A stretch of 64,000 nt of DNA from NCBI GenBank assembly GCA_045629945.1, contig JAZQSE010000005.1:7781-71780 (forward strand). Direction: 5' to 3'. The notes under the pieces are model-generated. The model made no database searches and was not told where the DNA came from. It saw nothing but the letters and a program-made list of their open reading frames with translations. Every line of letters begins with the position of its first letter. Within the stretch, counting starts at the first letter, position 1. Source of the stretch: UBA1765 sp045629945 (lineage in GTDB: Bacteria > Fibrobacterota > Fibrobacteria > Fibrobacterales > Fibrobacteraceae). This document shows, piece by piece, positions 1 to 7,916 of the stretch. A program made the translations under genes and the position numbers.

Positions 1-86
1 AGATTGTGTTTTTTAAAGGCTTTATATTATGACTTGAGATTTTATGCCCATAGGCAAGTAGTTATTGTGATTGAATTTGCCCGCGA

Positions 87-519
87 CTTGCCCACGGTTC
101 TTGCTCGCGGTTCTTGTCATTGCGAGCCGTGCAGAAAGCACGGCTCGCAATCTCTTTGCCAACAGATCGCCACACTACGTTCGCGATGACAACCTAAACT
201 TGTCATTGCGATGGAGTGAAAAAATTTTTCCGCGAAGCCTAAATGTGAGCCTGCCACGAGCCACATTTGTGGCGTGGTGGAAGCAATCTCCTCACAAGTA
301 ACATTTGTTTTTGGATTACTTCGCTACGCTCGTAATGACAAAAACCAAGATGTCCGCGTCGTCTTTAAAAAGACTCCTCGCTATGACAAGTTGTTTGTAC
401 ACTTGCCCACGGTTCTTGCTCGCGGTTCTTGCTCGCGGTTCTTGTCATTGCGAGCCGTGCAGAAAGCACGGCGTGGCAATCTCTTTGCCAACAGATCGCT
501 ACACTACGTTCGCGATGAC
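87..519. repeat. REP/MITE-like repeat cluster downstream of lexA
   Basis: No gene is supported here; the short reading frames run through repeats. One element occurs twice in direct orientation, at 87-190 and 402-519. Each copy has a 13-bp tandem motif (GGTTCTTGCTCGC, once in the first copy and twice in the second), then TTGTCATTGCGAGCC, a palindrome around GCCGTGC/GCACGGC, and a tail ending in GCGATGAC. Between them, 199-351 is a second element that starts with the same TTGTCATTGCG core. The second copy of the first element stops exactly at the first base of the lexA stop codon. Such GTCATTGCGAG elements are dispersed non-coding repeats in many bacterial genomes; their mobility here is inferred. 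Confidence 0.8.
199..351 (+). repeat. Repeat copy, inverted partner of 63386-63535
   Basis: This stretch begins CTTGTCATTGCGATGGAG and ends in AATGACAAAAACCAAGAT. Its reverse complement occurs with a few substitutions and small indels at 63386-63535. Both copies contain the palindromic block around CCACGAGCCACATTTGTGGC and the block GGATTACTTCGCTACGCTCG. The two copies are 63 kb apart in opposite orientation. Confidence 0.85.
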
Positions 520-1166
520 TAGTTTATTTTACGCATAATGCCGATAACACGACCTGCAATAGAAAAGTCGCGTTCTGGGCGGACTATAATTGGTTGGTAT
601 TTGGGGTTAGCAGCATGGAGTTCAACCCATTCTTTTTGGGGTTGAAAATATTTTACTGTAGCTTCGTCATCTATTTTAGCGATAATGATTTCACCACGTT
701 CTGCTGTATTTTGCTGTTGGGCGAAAACAAGGTCTCCATCAAAAATACCAGCATTGATCATAGAATCGCCTTTAACACGCAAAGCAAAAACATCTTTACG
801 GCGTGCGATAAAATCTCGGTCAATAGTGATTGTTCCTTCTAAATTTTGAACAGCTAAAATAGGTTCCCCTGCAGCGACACGCCCTACGATAGGAATTTCT
901 ACAGAAGAAGAATCTGTAGCAGGAAATTCGTCATGGAGAATTTCTATGCCGCGGCTTGTGCGTGGAGAACGGTTGATATAGCCTTTTTTGATAAGTGCCG
1001 CTAAAATAGAGCGAACACCGTTGGTAGAGGATATATTAAAACGATTAGCAATTTCACGAACTGTAGGTGGCCGACGAAATTCTTCGGTCTGCACCTTAAT
1101 GTATTCATAAATTTCTTGCTGGCGCGGGGTAAGGGCGCGTTTTTGTTCTTGTTCTTGATTGGACAT
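519..1166 (-). CDS. lexA: LexA SOS repressor (self-cleaving)
   Basis: LexA represses DNA-damage genes and cleaves itself when RecA is activated. Residues 1-75 form the winged-helix DNA-binding domain (TPRQQEIYEYI, PPTVREIA). The cleavage site is Ala99-Gly100 in VAAGEP. The catalytic dyad is Ser135 (KGDSM) and Lys172 (ATVKYF), 37 residues apart as in E. coli LexA. The start was set at the ATG at 1166 because GGAGG lies 6 bases upstream; a GTG at 1181 would overlap that site. The gene has its own promoter (1185-1213), so it need not be read from the DedA gene upstream. At 215 residues it is of normal length. Confidence 0.96.
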   Translation of the reverse strand: MSNQEQEQKRALTPRQQEIYEYIKVQTEEFRRPPTVREIANRFNISSTNGVRSILAALIKKGYINRSPRTSRGIEILHDEFPATDSSSVEIPIVGRVAAGEPILAVQNLEGTITIDRDFIARRKDVFALRVKGDSMINAGIFDGDLVFAQQQNTAERGEIIIAKIDDEATVKYFQPQKEWVELHAANPKYQPIIVRPERDFSIAGRVIGIMRKIN

Positions 1167-1184
1167 AAAATACCTCCACACCTA

Positions 1185-1213
1185 AATATACTGCTTTTTT
1201 GTTCAAGTGTCAA
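1185..1213 (-). promoter_or_regulatory. lexA promoter with possible LexA half-site
   Basis: On the minus strand TTGACA (1208-1213) and TATATT (1185-1190) are separated by 17 bases, close to the sigma-70 consensus. Just upstream, GTGCA (1223-1227) matches one half of the LexA box TGCNCN4GTGCA that I recall being described for Fibrobacter succinogenes. The other half is degenerate here, so autoregulation is only suggested. Confidence 0.7.
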
Positions 1214-1260
1214 TAAGAACACTGCACAAAAGGTATTTTTTGGAGGTTTTCTTTTAAATT

Positions 1261-1977
1261 TTAATTTTCAGAGGTTTCTTTGCTTTGTGGTTTCTTTTTA
1301 AAAGCCTGAGAAATTAAGTAAGCGATAAATAAAACGCCAAGGACAGCAAGTCCTAAAGAAATTTCGTGGTTGTACTTTTCAATTAAATCTTTTTGCCCAT
1401 GGGCTAAATACCCTAAAACAATTAGAACAATATTCCAAAAGGCGGCACCAATGAGTGTAAAAATGGTAAAAGGAAGTAATTTCATTTTTGCAAGACCAGC
1501 TGGAATAGAAATGAGCTGGCGAATGCCTGGAATAAGGCGCCCAACTAAAGTTGATAGGTTGCCGTGTTCGATGAAAAAATCTTCTGCTTTTTTGACTTTT
1601 GATGAATCAATGAGGCACATGTGACCTAAACGAGAGTCTGCGAATTTGTAAATAATAGGGCGACCTAAAGCTTTGGCTAGAAAATAGTTGACATAAGCAC
1701 CAACGAGAGCACCAAACGTAGCGGCTAAAAAGATGATGAAAATGTTTAATTCAGAATCTGGTTGAAAAGCTTTGTAAGCGGCCGGTGGCACAACTAGTTC
1801 AGATGGAAATGGAATAAAGGAACTTTCTATTGCCATAAGCAGGCTAATGGTTCCATAGTTTAAGTGATGGTTGTACCAATCAATAACTCGCTCATAAATA
1901 CTTGCGGATTCAGGAGTATTTTGTGCAAAGGCAGAAACTGCTAAAAGAAGAACTAAAGAAATGGATATTTTTTTCAT
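1261..1977 (-). CDS. DedA/VTT-family membrane protein
   Basis: DedA proteins are polytopic inner-membrane proteins; several members flip undecaprenyl phosphate or phospholipids. This 238-residue protein has a signal-like N-terminus, the family motif ESSFIPFPSE near residue 50, and the signature VGRLIPGIRQLISIPAG near residue 140, followed by hydrophobic segments through about residue 220 and a basic tail. The start ATG at 1977 lies 14 bases after the PEGA gene stop, so it probably belongs to that operon. The N-terminus ending AFAQ looks like a cleavable signal peptide, which is uncommon in DedA proteins. Substrate cannot be read from the sequence. Confidence 0.88.
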   Translation of the reverse strand: MKKISISLVLLLAVSAFAQNTPESASIYERVIDWYNHHLNYGTISLLMAIESSFIPFPSELVVPPAAYKAFQPDSELNIFIIFLAATFGALVGAYVNYFLAKALGRPIIYKFADSRLGHMCLIDSSKVKKAEDFFIEHGNLSTLVGRLIPGIRQLISIPAGLAKMKLLPFTIFTLIGAAFWNIVLIVLGYLAHGQKDLIEKYNHEISLGLAVLGVLFIAYLISQAFKKKPQSKETSEN

Positions 1978-1990
1978 AGAGTTAAATTTA

Positions 1991-3532
1991 TTAAAATGAA
2001 ATGACTATGCCTGCTCCTAAAAGTCCAATAGCAACAGCAAAAGAGGTTATGCTCACGTAAGCTCGTTCATCGCTTCTGTCAGCGTATTTTTTGTTTTCTT
2101 TTATTTGCTTATCGTAATTAGAACCATTTGCAATATGCGGCTTTTTAAGTTCATCGCGAATATCTTTTGCTTTTTCATAATCTTTTGCAGAAAGGTAAGC
2201 AAATACGCCGCCAATAACTGCAGGAACGACAGAAGTTCCTATAAGTGTTATGCCTACTTTTTCTAAAAGACGTTTTTTGCGTTCTTTTTGTTGGGTTTTG
2301 ATCTCGCTAGGAATTGTTAGAGGCGTTAATGTTACATCAATTTTATTTTTTTCATTGGGCATAATATAAAAATGAATTGTTGTGTCTCGAAAGCCTTCTT
2401 TTGAAAGGAATAAAGATGATTCGCCAAGGATATTTTTATTTAAAATTTTCGGTGTTTTTCCTAAGCTAGCGGTAAAGCGAGTGATTGTGTCGTTAAGAAA
2501 AATTTCAGCTCCCTCTGGGTGAGATACAATTTGAATTTTAGGTTGGACTCTTTGGAGACGCATAGAAATTTTAGTAGTATCATCGGGTAAAATTCTTGTT
2601 TTAATGGTTTCGGCCCACAAGTGTTCGTCAACATCCCAATAAGCATAAAGTTCTACAGTACCAGTATCTTTTGTAGCATAGGTGCAAGGAGTTTTACAAA
2701 TAGAATTTCCTTTGGCAAGCGTTAAAAGAGCACCTTCTGGTTCTGTTTCAACAAAGACATAATTAAATTCAGGTTTTATATAAATGGTGTCAGCTTGTTT
2801 TTTTAATTCCGGAACTTTTTTGAATAAAGTGTTTAAAACTTGTTTGACCGGGCTTCCATCTAAAGTCTGAGAAAAGGGATTTTTGGCAAAAATATTCAGG
2901 CTTGCTTCTTCTGGCTCACCTTCATTTGAAAAGTAAGAAAGTTCTAAACGTAAACTATCATTTGTACTTGGAAGAATACTTCCAAAAAGAATGGCTTTGG
3001 GTTTTTGCCTGCGCAATAAAGGTAATGCACAAGAAATTTCCTTACAATTTTCAAGAATAGAATCTGTAGCCAACACGGGGTCTTGTTGTTCTTCTTTTAA
3101 CAAGTCGTAAAATAGATTTTGAAGACTTATGGCAAAACTAGAATCAATCGGGCGTTTACTGAATGGAACAAGAATAGTTTTGTTTGCAAAGGCTGGTAAA
3201 ATATCAGCGTTAAAAGAAGAATCTGTTAAAAGAGAGTCGTTGATTTTTGTCGAATCTGAAATGTTCAAAAGAGAATCAGGCGATTCTTCTAAAGAAAGGG
3301 TGTCGCCATTAGCAGAAGAAATAATTTGAACAAAAGAGGTTTTGGGAATTTTAACAATGGCATATTCATTTTTGATGTAGCCACCAAGTAAAACAGTGTC
3401 GGCGTTAAAGCCAGCAAATTCAGCTTTTTGTTTTATGCCAGATTTAAGTTCTACAAAAACAGATTCACCTTTTTCAGGGAGTCGTGCTTGTAAAACAGAA
3501 ATGAAACACAAAAGGAAAAGAAAATATTTCAT
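1991..3532 (-). CDS. PEGA-domain envelope protein with C-terminal membrane module
   Basis: A 513-residue exported protein with signal peptide (residues 1-16, ending VLQA). The central part has two PEGA-like repeats: VETEPEGALLTL followed by CKTPCTY, and SHPEGAEIFLNDT followed by GKTPKIL. PEGA domains are small beta-sandwiches common in surface proteins. The C-terminal 90 residues contain two hydrophobic helices separated by a charged linker (DYEKAKDIRDELKK). This module is homologous to the C-terminus of the next gene upstream. The gene lies 6 bases after that gene with GAGG before the ATG. Function is unknown; it is probably part of an envelope complex with the neighbouring lipoproteins. Confidence 0.7.
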   Translation of the reverse strand: MKYFLFLLCFISVLQARLPEKGESVFVELKSGIKQKAEFAGFNADTVLLGGYIKNEYAIVKIPKTSFVQIISSANGDTLSLEESPDSLLNISDSTKINDSLLTDSSFNADILPAFANKTILVPFSKRPIDSSFAISLQNLFYDLLKEEQQDPVLATDSILENCKEISCALPLLRRQKPKAILFGSILPSTNDSLRLELSYFSNEGEPEEASLNIFAKNPFSQTLDGSPVKQVLNTLFKKVPELKKQADTIYIKPEFNYVFVETEPEGALLTLAKGNSICKTPCTYATKDTGTVELYAYWDVDEHLWAETIKTRILPDDTTKISMRLQRVQPKIQIVSHPEGAEIFLNDTITRFTASLGKTPKILNKNILGESSLFLSKEGFRDTTIHFYIMPNEKNKIDVTLTPLTIPSEIKTQQKERKKRLLEKVGITLIGTSVVPAVIGGVFAYLSAKDYEKAKDIRDELKKPHIANGSNYDKQIKENKKYADRSDERAYVSITSFAVAIGLLGAGIVISF

Positions 3533-3538
3533 AAAACC

Positions 3539-4150
3539 TCAAAAATGCAAGTAAAATCCAATGCTTAGTAAAGCAACAGCAATTCCAGAAAACCAATAAG
3601 TAGCGGTTTTGTAATTTTCAGATTTGTTTTTGTGCTGATTGAAATCTTGTTTTAGCGATTCTGTTTTTGATGTATATATTTTATGGTGTTTTAATTCTTC
3701 GCGTATGTCATTAGCTTCTTTGTATTCAAGATAATTTTTAATAAGAGTGAAACTTGCTATTCCAAAAGGAATGATACTTGAAAACATCATGCCCTTTCCA
3801 ACACTTCGTTTTGTACGTTTCTTTAAATTTTGTTCTTGGAAATAAATTTTGTCAGGATTAGATTCTTTGTCTAAAATAACCATAAGATAAGAATCTTGTA
3901 AATCGGGGATTGTTACTTCTATTGTTGAATCTCTAAATAAAGGCTGGAAAAAAGTGAGAGAAATTTTATTCTGGTTTAATGGAATCTGTATTGCAGCCGG
4001 TGAAATGTAATCAGCCTTTTTAGAATAATCTGGGTTTAGATTTTCTGCATAAATTTCAGTATTAGCCGGCCAGGCAGAAACGTGCAAAGTTTTAAAATCT
4101 TTTGCAAAAATAGAAATACTAAAAAAGAATAAAATGGCTAGGAGTTTCAT
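3539..4150 (-). CDS. Small exported protein with two-helix C-terminal module
   Basis: A 203-residue protein with an N-terminal signal peptide (MKLLAILFFFSISIFA) and a short beta-rich region. Two hydrophobic segments (about residues 118-135 and 185-202) flank a charged linker, EYKEANDIREELKHH. The linker and last helix resemble the C-terminus of the PEGA gene downstream (EANDIREELK versus KAKDIRDELK), so the two proteins are partial paralogues. Its start overlaps the preceding lipoprotein gene by 4 bases, which indicates translational coupling. I do not recognise a named family. Confidence 0.6.
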   Translation of the reverse strand: MKLLAILFFFSISIFAKDFKTLHVSAWPANTEIYAENLNPDYSKKADYISPAAIQIPLNQNKISLTFFQPLFRDSTIEVTIPDLQDSYLMVILDKESNPDKIYFQEQNLKKRTKRSVGKGMMFSSIIPFGIASFTLIKNYLEYKEANDIREELKHHKIYTSKTESLKQDFNQHKNKSENYKTATYWFSGIAVALLSIGFYLHF

Positions 4151-5469
4151 TCTAAATCTCCTGCAAAATAAGGGCCTAAAACAAAGATGTTTTTTTTAGT
4201 GAATTGTAATTTCCAAAACTTTTTAGGGCTTTTGTTTTTAGCGTTATCTTCTAAATGAATAGCAATTTTACAAGAAGTTTCACAGTCAAGAGTGAAAGCA
4301 AATTGATTATTTTTGAATTTGTAAGGGATAGTATCTTTTGAATTTTCTAAAATAATTGCAGAATGCAAAGCGTTGAAGCCACTTCCATTTTCTAGAGCAA
4401 GAAAACGAATGGAATCATTTTTTGAAAAAGATTCTTTTAAAGGCATTGCTTCAGGAGGGGTGTTGTCTTTTAAGATTAATGTGTCTGTTGTTGTAATGAG
4501 ATTTTTTTCAAGGAATGCCAGAGTAGAATCTTTTTCATAATCTGTCCGAAGAGTTTCTTGTACAATGAATTTATAGTTTTTGTTAGCGTTTAAGTTTGAA
4601 ATAAATATTGAAGTGTCGCTATGAAAAACATGTCTGCTTACAATGGAATCTTTTAATAAAACATGGAGTTCACCATTTTTGGTGTAGTTTCTAGAAGCTT
4701 CATATCGAATAGGAACTACAAATGCTGCAGAAGAATCGGGTAATGCAAATCGGAAAGAATTGATGGCTGAGAAAATATTTTCAGAATTTTCCTGGAAAAA
4801 AGTTCTGAGCTTTACGCCCCAAAAATAGAGTGGATAATCAGAAGAATTATTTAAATCGTTGGCGGCTATTTTAAAAGGCTTGTTGCAGGCAATTTGTCTG
4901 GGTTTTGCTAACCATAAATCTTTTTTATTTTGATTTAAATAGATTTCGCATTCTGATGTTTCCCAGGAATCTAGCTCAGAAAATTCCCATCGGAAGAAAA
5001 TGGAATCAGTAGGCTTTATTGTATTTAAAGCATTTTCTGGCGAAAGAAGGTTTATACTTGGCGTTGAATTAATAAAAACAGAGAGACAGGTTTTTAAAGT
5101 ATCGCCAAGAAGGTCTATAGAATAATGGCAAAGAGTATCTCTTCCTGGTTCGTTCCAAAGGATACGAATGTTTTCTTCGTTAAGCATAAACCCTTTGTAT
5201 GCCCAGTATCTGACAAAAAAATGTTTGCTTAGTTCATTTGCTGGAATGATTTCTTCTTGGACTTTTGCAACGGCCCGGATAAATAAAGTTTCGGCAGGTT
5301 GTATAAATAAAGAATCTAAGGGTTTGCGGCCTGCTAAAGAAGAATTTTCTTTTGGGATTAAGAAAAATTCATTAGTGATTTTTTTAGTGTCACTTGTGTT
5401 TAAAAGAACGTCTTCACTGCAAGCTGATAATAAACAAAACAGGAAAAATATTATAACCACTTTTCTCAT
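4147..5469 (-). CDS. Lipoprotein with Ig-like module
   Basis: A 440-residue lipoprotein: a hydrophobic signal is followed by the lipobox LLSACS, with Cys at about residue 17. Around residues 140-180 it has a segment LLSPENAL then DSIFFRWEFS. Similar segments occur in the two genes upstream (FFSWNASDKD and LFSWNAFDAD), so the three share an Ig/fibronectin-like module. The rest is predicted to be beta-rich. It overlaps both neighbours by 4 bases (ATGA type). No enzymatic motif is visible and the function is unknown. Confidence 0.6.
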   Translation of the reverse strand: MRKVVIIFFLFCLLSACSEDVLLNTSDTKKITNEFFLIPKENSSLAGRKPLDSLFIQPAETLFIRAVAKVQEEIIPANELSKHFFVRYWAYKGFMLNEENIRILWNEPGRDTLCHYSIDLLGDTLKTCLSVFINSTPSINLLSPENALNTIKPTDSIFFRWEFSELDSWETSECEIYLNQNKKDLWLAKPRQIACNKPFKIAANDLNNSSDYPLYFWGVKLRTFFQENSENIFSAINSFRFALPDSSAAFVVPIRYEASRNYTKNGELHVLLKDSIVSRHVFHSDTSIFISNLNANKNYKFIVQETLRTDYEKDSTLAFLEKNLITTTDTLILKDNTPPEAMPLKESFSKNDSIRFLALENGSGFNALHSAIILENSKDTIPYKFKNNQFAFTLDCETSCKIAIHLEDNAKNKSPKKFWKLQFTKKNIFVLGPYFAGDLE

Positions 5470-6932
5470 TCTTTAACCTCCAGAATAAATTGATTTTGGA
5501 GTTCAAGACCATTTTCGTATCGAGAAAGAGCTTCTATTGTGTATTTTCCAACAGAAAAAAGAGAAGCATAAATGGTAATGCCGGAATCAGATTTTGTTTG
5601 CGTAAATGTCCATGCAGGATTTTCTTTCGATGACCATATAATATCTTTTAATTCAAAATGGTAAGGGTTATTTTCATAAAAAGAAATGTTTAAGGTATCC
5701 TGCACGTTCAGGGTTGTGTCGTGAAGAGGCGTTGCCCATGCTGATTCTTTACAGAGATAAAATGTTTGCGAAATGGAATTGTTGTTAATGTCTTTTACTT
5801 TTAATGATAAAAAACGACAAATAGGCAAATTGTATTTTGGAAGTTTTATGGATAAAGTGTCGTTAGATAAAGAAAATGGTAATGGTTCGTTGTCTAAAGT
5901 AAGAGAAACGTTTTGAGAATCTAATTGAATTCCATTATTTTCGATTGGAAAAATTAACTGGGAAACGTAGGGGAGTGTGTCGCTTTTTAACGTTGGAAAA
6001 GAAGGGGCTTTGTTGTCTTCAAGTAAAAAATTAATGTTGTCTTTTAAATCGCCAGGTTTTAAATGGTAAGTTTGTTCATGCGACTGGTAATCAGAAAAAG
6101 TGTTGACATTTGCTCGAAGTGTATATTTACCAGGGTTAATAAAACCGGTGTCAAACAGGCTGTCATTTAGCGTCAATTCTTTTGATGAATCGTTTTGCAC
6201 TAAATAGAATTTTACTCTGCTCAAAAGAGAATCTGGGGAAATATTTATTTTGCCACTTAAACGCGCTAAACCTTCTGAATGGCCTGTAGCAAATTCAGAA
6301 TGAATAGTATTGCCTTTTATGCCTTCAGAATCAAAAACGGTTACTTTCCACTCGTAAGTCTCTAATTCCTTAAATTTAAAATCAGGTTTAATGTAAGTAG
6401 AGGTGAGTAATGTATCAATGATTTTTTGGCTGTTTTCAAAAACTTCAAAAATATAAAAAAGGTTGTCGTTATCTTTATCGCTTGCATTCCAGGAAAAGAA
6501 TACGGAATCCGGGGATAAACGCGAAGAATTATTTTCTGGTAACCAATGAAGAGAATCTAAAACAGGTGGAGTAGAAACTTTTATTTGTACAGAATCCGAA
6601 AGAGAATCTCCGTGAAAATCAACAATGGTAAAATGATAAACAAAGTTCCCAGGTTTTATGGGTTTGAATTTGATTTGAAATTCTTTGAAAATGTTGTTGT
6701 CCGGATCTTTCCAAAAATATTTTTGAATGTGAGTTCCTCTTTCAGGTAAAATATTCCCAATGAGAAATACTGTGTCTTTTAAAGCGATTGTCGTATCTTT
6801 TAGATTGCTTACATTGTCATTGAAAATAAAGGCGTTCACTTGTATTTTTTCACTTTCATTCTTAGAAAGAACAGCATCTGAATCAATGCAACTAGAAAGA
6901 AGAAATAGAAAACAAAGGAACAAAAATGGCAT
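5466..6932 (-). CDS. Lipoprotein with several Ig-like domains
   Basis: A 488-residue lipoprotein, starting at the ATG at 6932 because AAAGGAG lies 8 bases upstream and the signal MPFLFLCFLFLLSSC follows directly; the longer frame adds an implausible leader. The lipobox is LLSSC. Repeated motifs such as DSVFFSWNASDKDNDNL and YEWKVTVFDSEG point to tandem Ig/fibronectin-III-like domains. It lies 2 bases after the upstream lipoprotein gene and overlaps the downstream one by 4 bases. Function is unknown; a surface or periplasmic scaffold is the best guess. Confidence 0.62.
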   Translation of the reverse strand: MPFLFLCFLFLLSSCIDSDAVLSKNESEKIQVNAFIFNDNVSNLKDTTIALKDTVFLIGNILPERGTHIQKYFWKDPDNNIFKEFQIKFKPIKPGNFVYHFTIVDFHGDSLSDSVQIKVSTPPVLDSLHWLPENNSSRLSPDSVFFSWNASDKDNDNLFYIFEVFENSQKIIDTLLTSTYIKPDFKFKELETYEWKVTVFDSEGIKGNTIHSEFATGHSEGLARLSGKINISPDSLLSRVKFYLVQNDSSKELTLNDSLFDTGFINPGKYTLRANVNTFSDYQSHEQTYHLKPGDLKDNINFLLEDNKAPSFPTLKSDTLPYVSQLIFPIENNGIQLDSQNVSLTLDNEPLPFSLSNDTLSIKLPKYNLPICRFLSLKVKDINNNSISQTFYLCKESAWATPLHDTTLNVQDTLNISFYENNPYHFELKDIIWSSKENPAWTFTQTKSDSGITIYASLFSVGKYTIEALSRYENGLELQNQFILEVKE

Positions 6933-6934
6933 GC

Positions 6935-7651
6935 TTATTGCTCCTTTACATAGAAGTGAATCCATAAAGATGTGTCTGCACTATTATGCAAGTCGCTTGC
7001 GATAATGCGGAATTTATGATTCCCTTCAGAGAAATGGGTTAAGTGAGCGTAATCCCACATGCCAACAGGAAAAAGAATAGAATCTTTTTCTATAAAAAAT
7101 TGTAATGTATCGCTATCGGCATCAAAAGCGTTCCAGGAAAATAAGAATGGCGTATTTTTGTCTCCGATTAAAGTATCTCCTTCTGCTGGGGATAAAATTT
7201 TTGTGATCTTTGGCGGAGAATTGAGAATGATTTTAAAAGATAAACCTAATGTGTTACCAAATTTATCGTTTAAAATAACTGAATCAGGGATTGAAGATTT
7301 TTTATGTGTGTAAGAAAATACGCTTTTGTCTGAAAGCAGAGAATCTTTTTTAAACCAAGAATATTCTAAAGAGTCTTTAAATTCTCGCGGGGACGTTTTT
7401 ATAAAAAGTTTAAAGTTTTCATTGTTGGGAATTTCCAATGCATAAGAAGTGTCACCCTTTTGTGAAATGATTCCGATTTCAGCTTTATCAAGATAAATTT
7501 CTTTTTCAATGTTTTCTGGTGTATAAGTGCAAGCAAGTAAAAGGAATAAAATGAAAGAAGAAAGAGTACATAGAGATATCATTTTTATCCGTTTGTTTAA
7601 AACGGATTGTAATGTAAAAAGTAAACAGGAGCTTCTAATGCACTTTTTCAT
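6935..7651 (-). CDS. Lipoprotein with Ig-like module, first gene of envelope operon
   Basis: This 238-residue protein has lipobox LLLAC and the Ig-like segment ILSPAEGDTL / FLFSWNAFDADSD shared with the next two genes. Two starts are possible. ATG at 7651 has a TATAAA box 8 bases upstream (7660-7665), which fits the leaderless pattern seen elsewhere but gives a long signal region of about 41 residues. ATG at 7582 gives a normal 18-residue lipoprotein signal but lacks a clear ribosome site, and a hairpin (7587-7607) lies just before it. It is divergent from xseB with only 46 bases between. Confidence 0.58.
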   Translation of the reverse strand: MKKCIRSSCLLFTLQSVLNKRIKMISLCTLSSFILFLLLACTYTPENIEKEIYLDKAEIGIISQKGDTSYALEIPNNENFKLFIKTSPREFKDSLEYSWFKKDSLLSDKSVFSYTHKKSSIPDSVILNDKFGNTLGLSFKIILNSPPKITKILSPAEGDTLIGDKNTPFLFSWNAFDADSDTLQFFIEKDSILFPVGMWDYAHLTHFSEGNHKFRIIASDLHNSADTSLWIHFYVKEQ

Positions 7652-7659
7652 AAAATCTC

Positions 7660-7665
7660 TTTATA
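7660..7665 (-). promoter_or_regulatory. -10-like box for the lipoprotein operon
   Basis: TATAAA on the minus strand lies 8 bases before the ATG at 7651 with no Shine-Dalgarno in between. It occupies the same 46-base gap that holds the xseB promoter on the other strand. Confidence 0.4.
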
Positions 7666-7684
7666 GTTACTTTCCAAATCTAAC

Positions 7685-7690
7685 TATATT
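7685..7690 (+). promoter_or_regulatory. -10-like box directly before xseB (leaderless candidate)
   Basis: TATATT is followed by 7 bases (CTAAGAT) and the xseB ATG. Transcription would start at or next to the A of the ATG. No Shine-Dalgarno is present. Almost the same sequence precedes the gene at 36109. Confidence 0.5.
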
Positions 7691-7697
7691 CTAAGAT

Positions 7698-7916
7698 ATG
7701 AGCGAGACTAATTTAGAATACAAAAAGGCTATGTCTAGATTGGAAGAGATTTTGCAAAAAATTGACCAATCTGAAATGGGAATTGATGAACTAGCAAGCC
7801 AAGTAGAGGAAGCAACGCTTCTTTTAAGGCAGTGTCGGCGTATTTTGACAGAAACCGAAGAAAAAGTCCAGCAGTCTTTAAGAACGCTTGATGGAGAATT
7901 AGATTCTAATGTCTAG
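7698..7916 (+). CDS. xseB: Exodeoxyribonuclease VII small subunit
   Basis: XseB is the small subunit that binds the large subunit XseA to form exonuclease VII, which degrades single-stranded DNA. At 72 residues it is of standard length and shows the family pattern YKKAMSRLEEILQKID followed by a second helix (ASQVEEATLLLRQCRRILTETEEKV), a helical hairpin. xseA is not in the window. Its stop overlaps the next gene by 8 bases, so the ABC ATPase and the methyltransferase are translationally coupled to it. Confidence 0.93.
   Translation: MSETNLEYKKAMSRLEEILQKIDQSEMGIDELASQVEEATLLLRQCRRILTETEEKVQQSLRTLDGELDSNV

Noticed and set aside
4..538. Short reading frames across 4-538 and 63362-63629
   Set aside because: They run through the dispersed non-coding repeats, in several frames of the same repeat, without ribosome sites or family resemblance.
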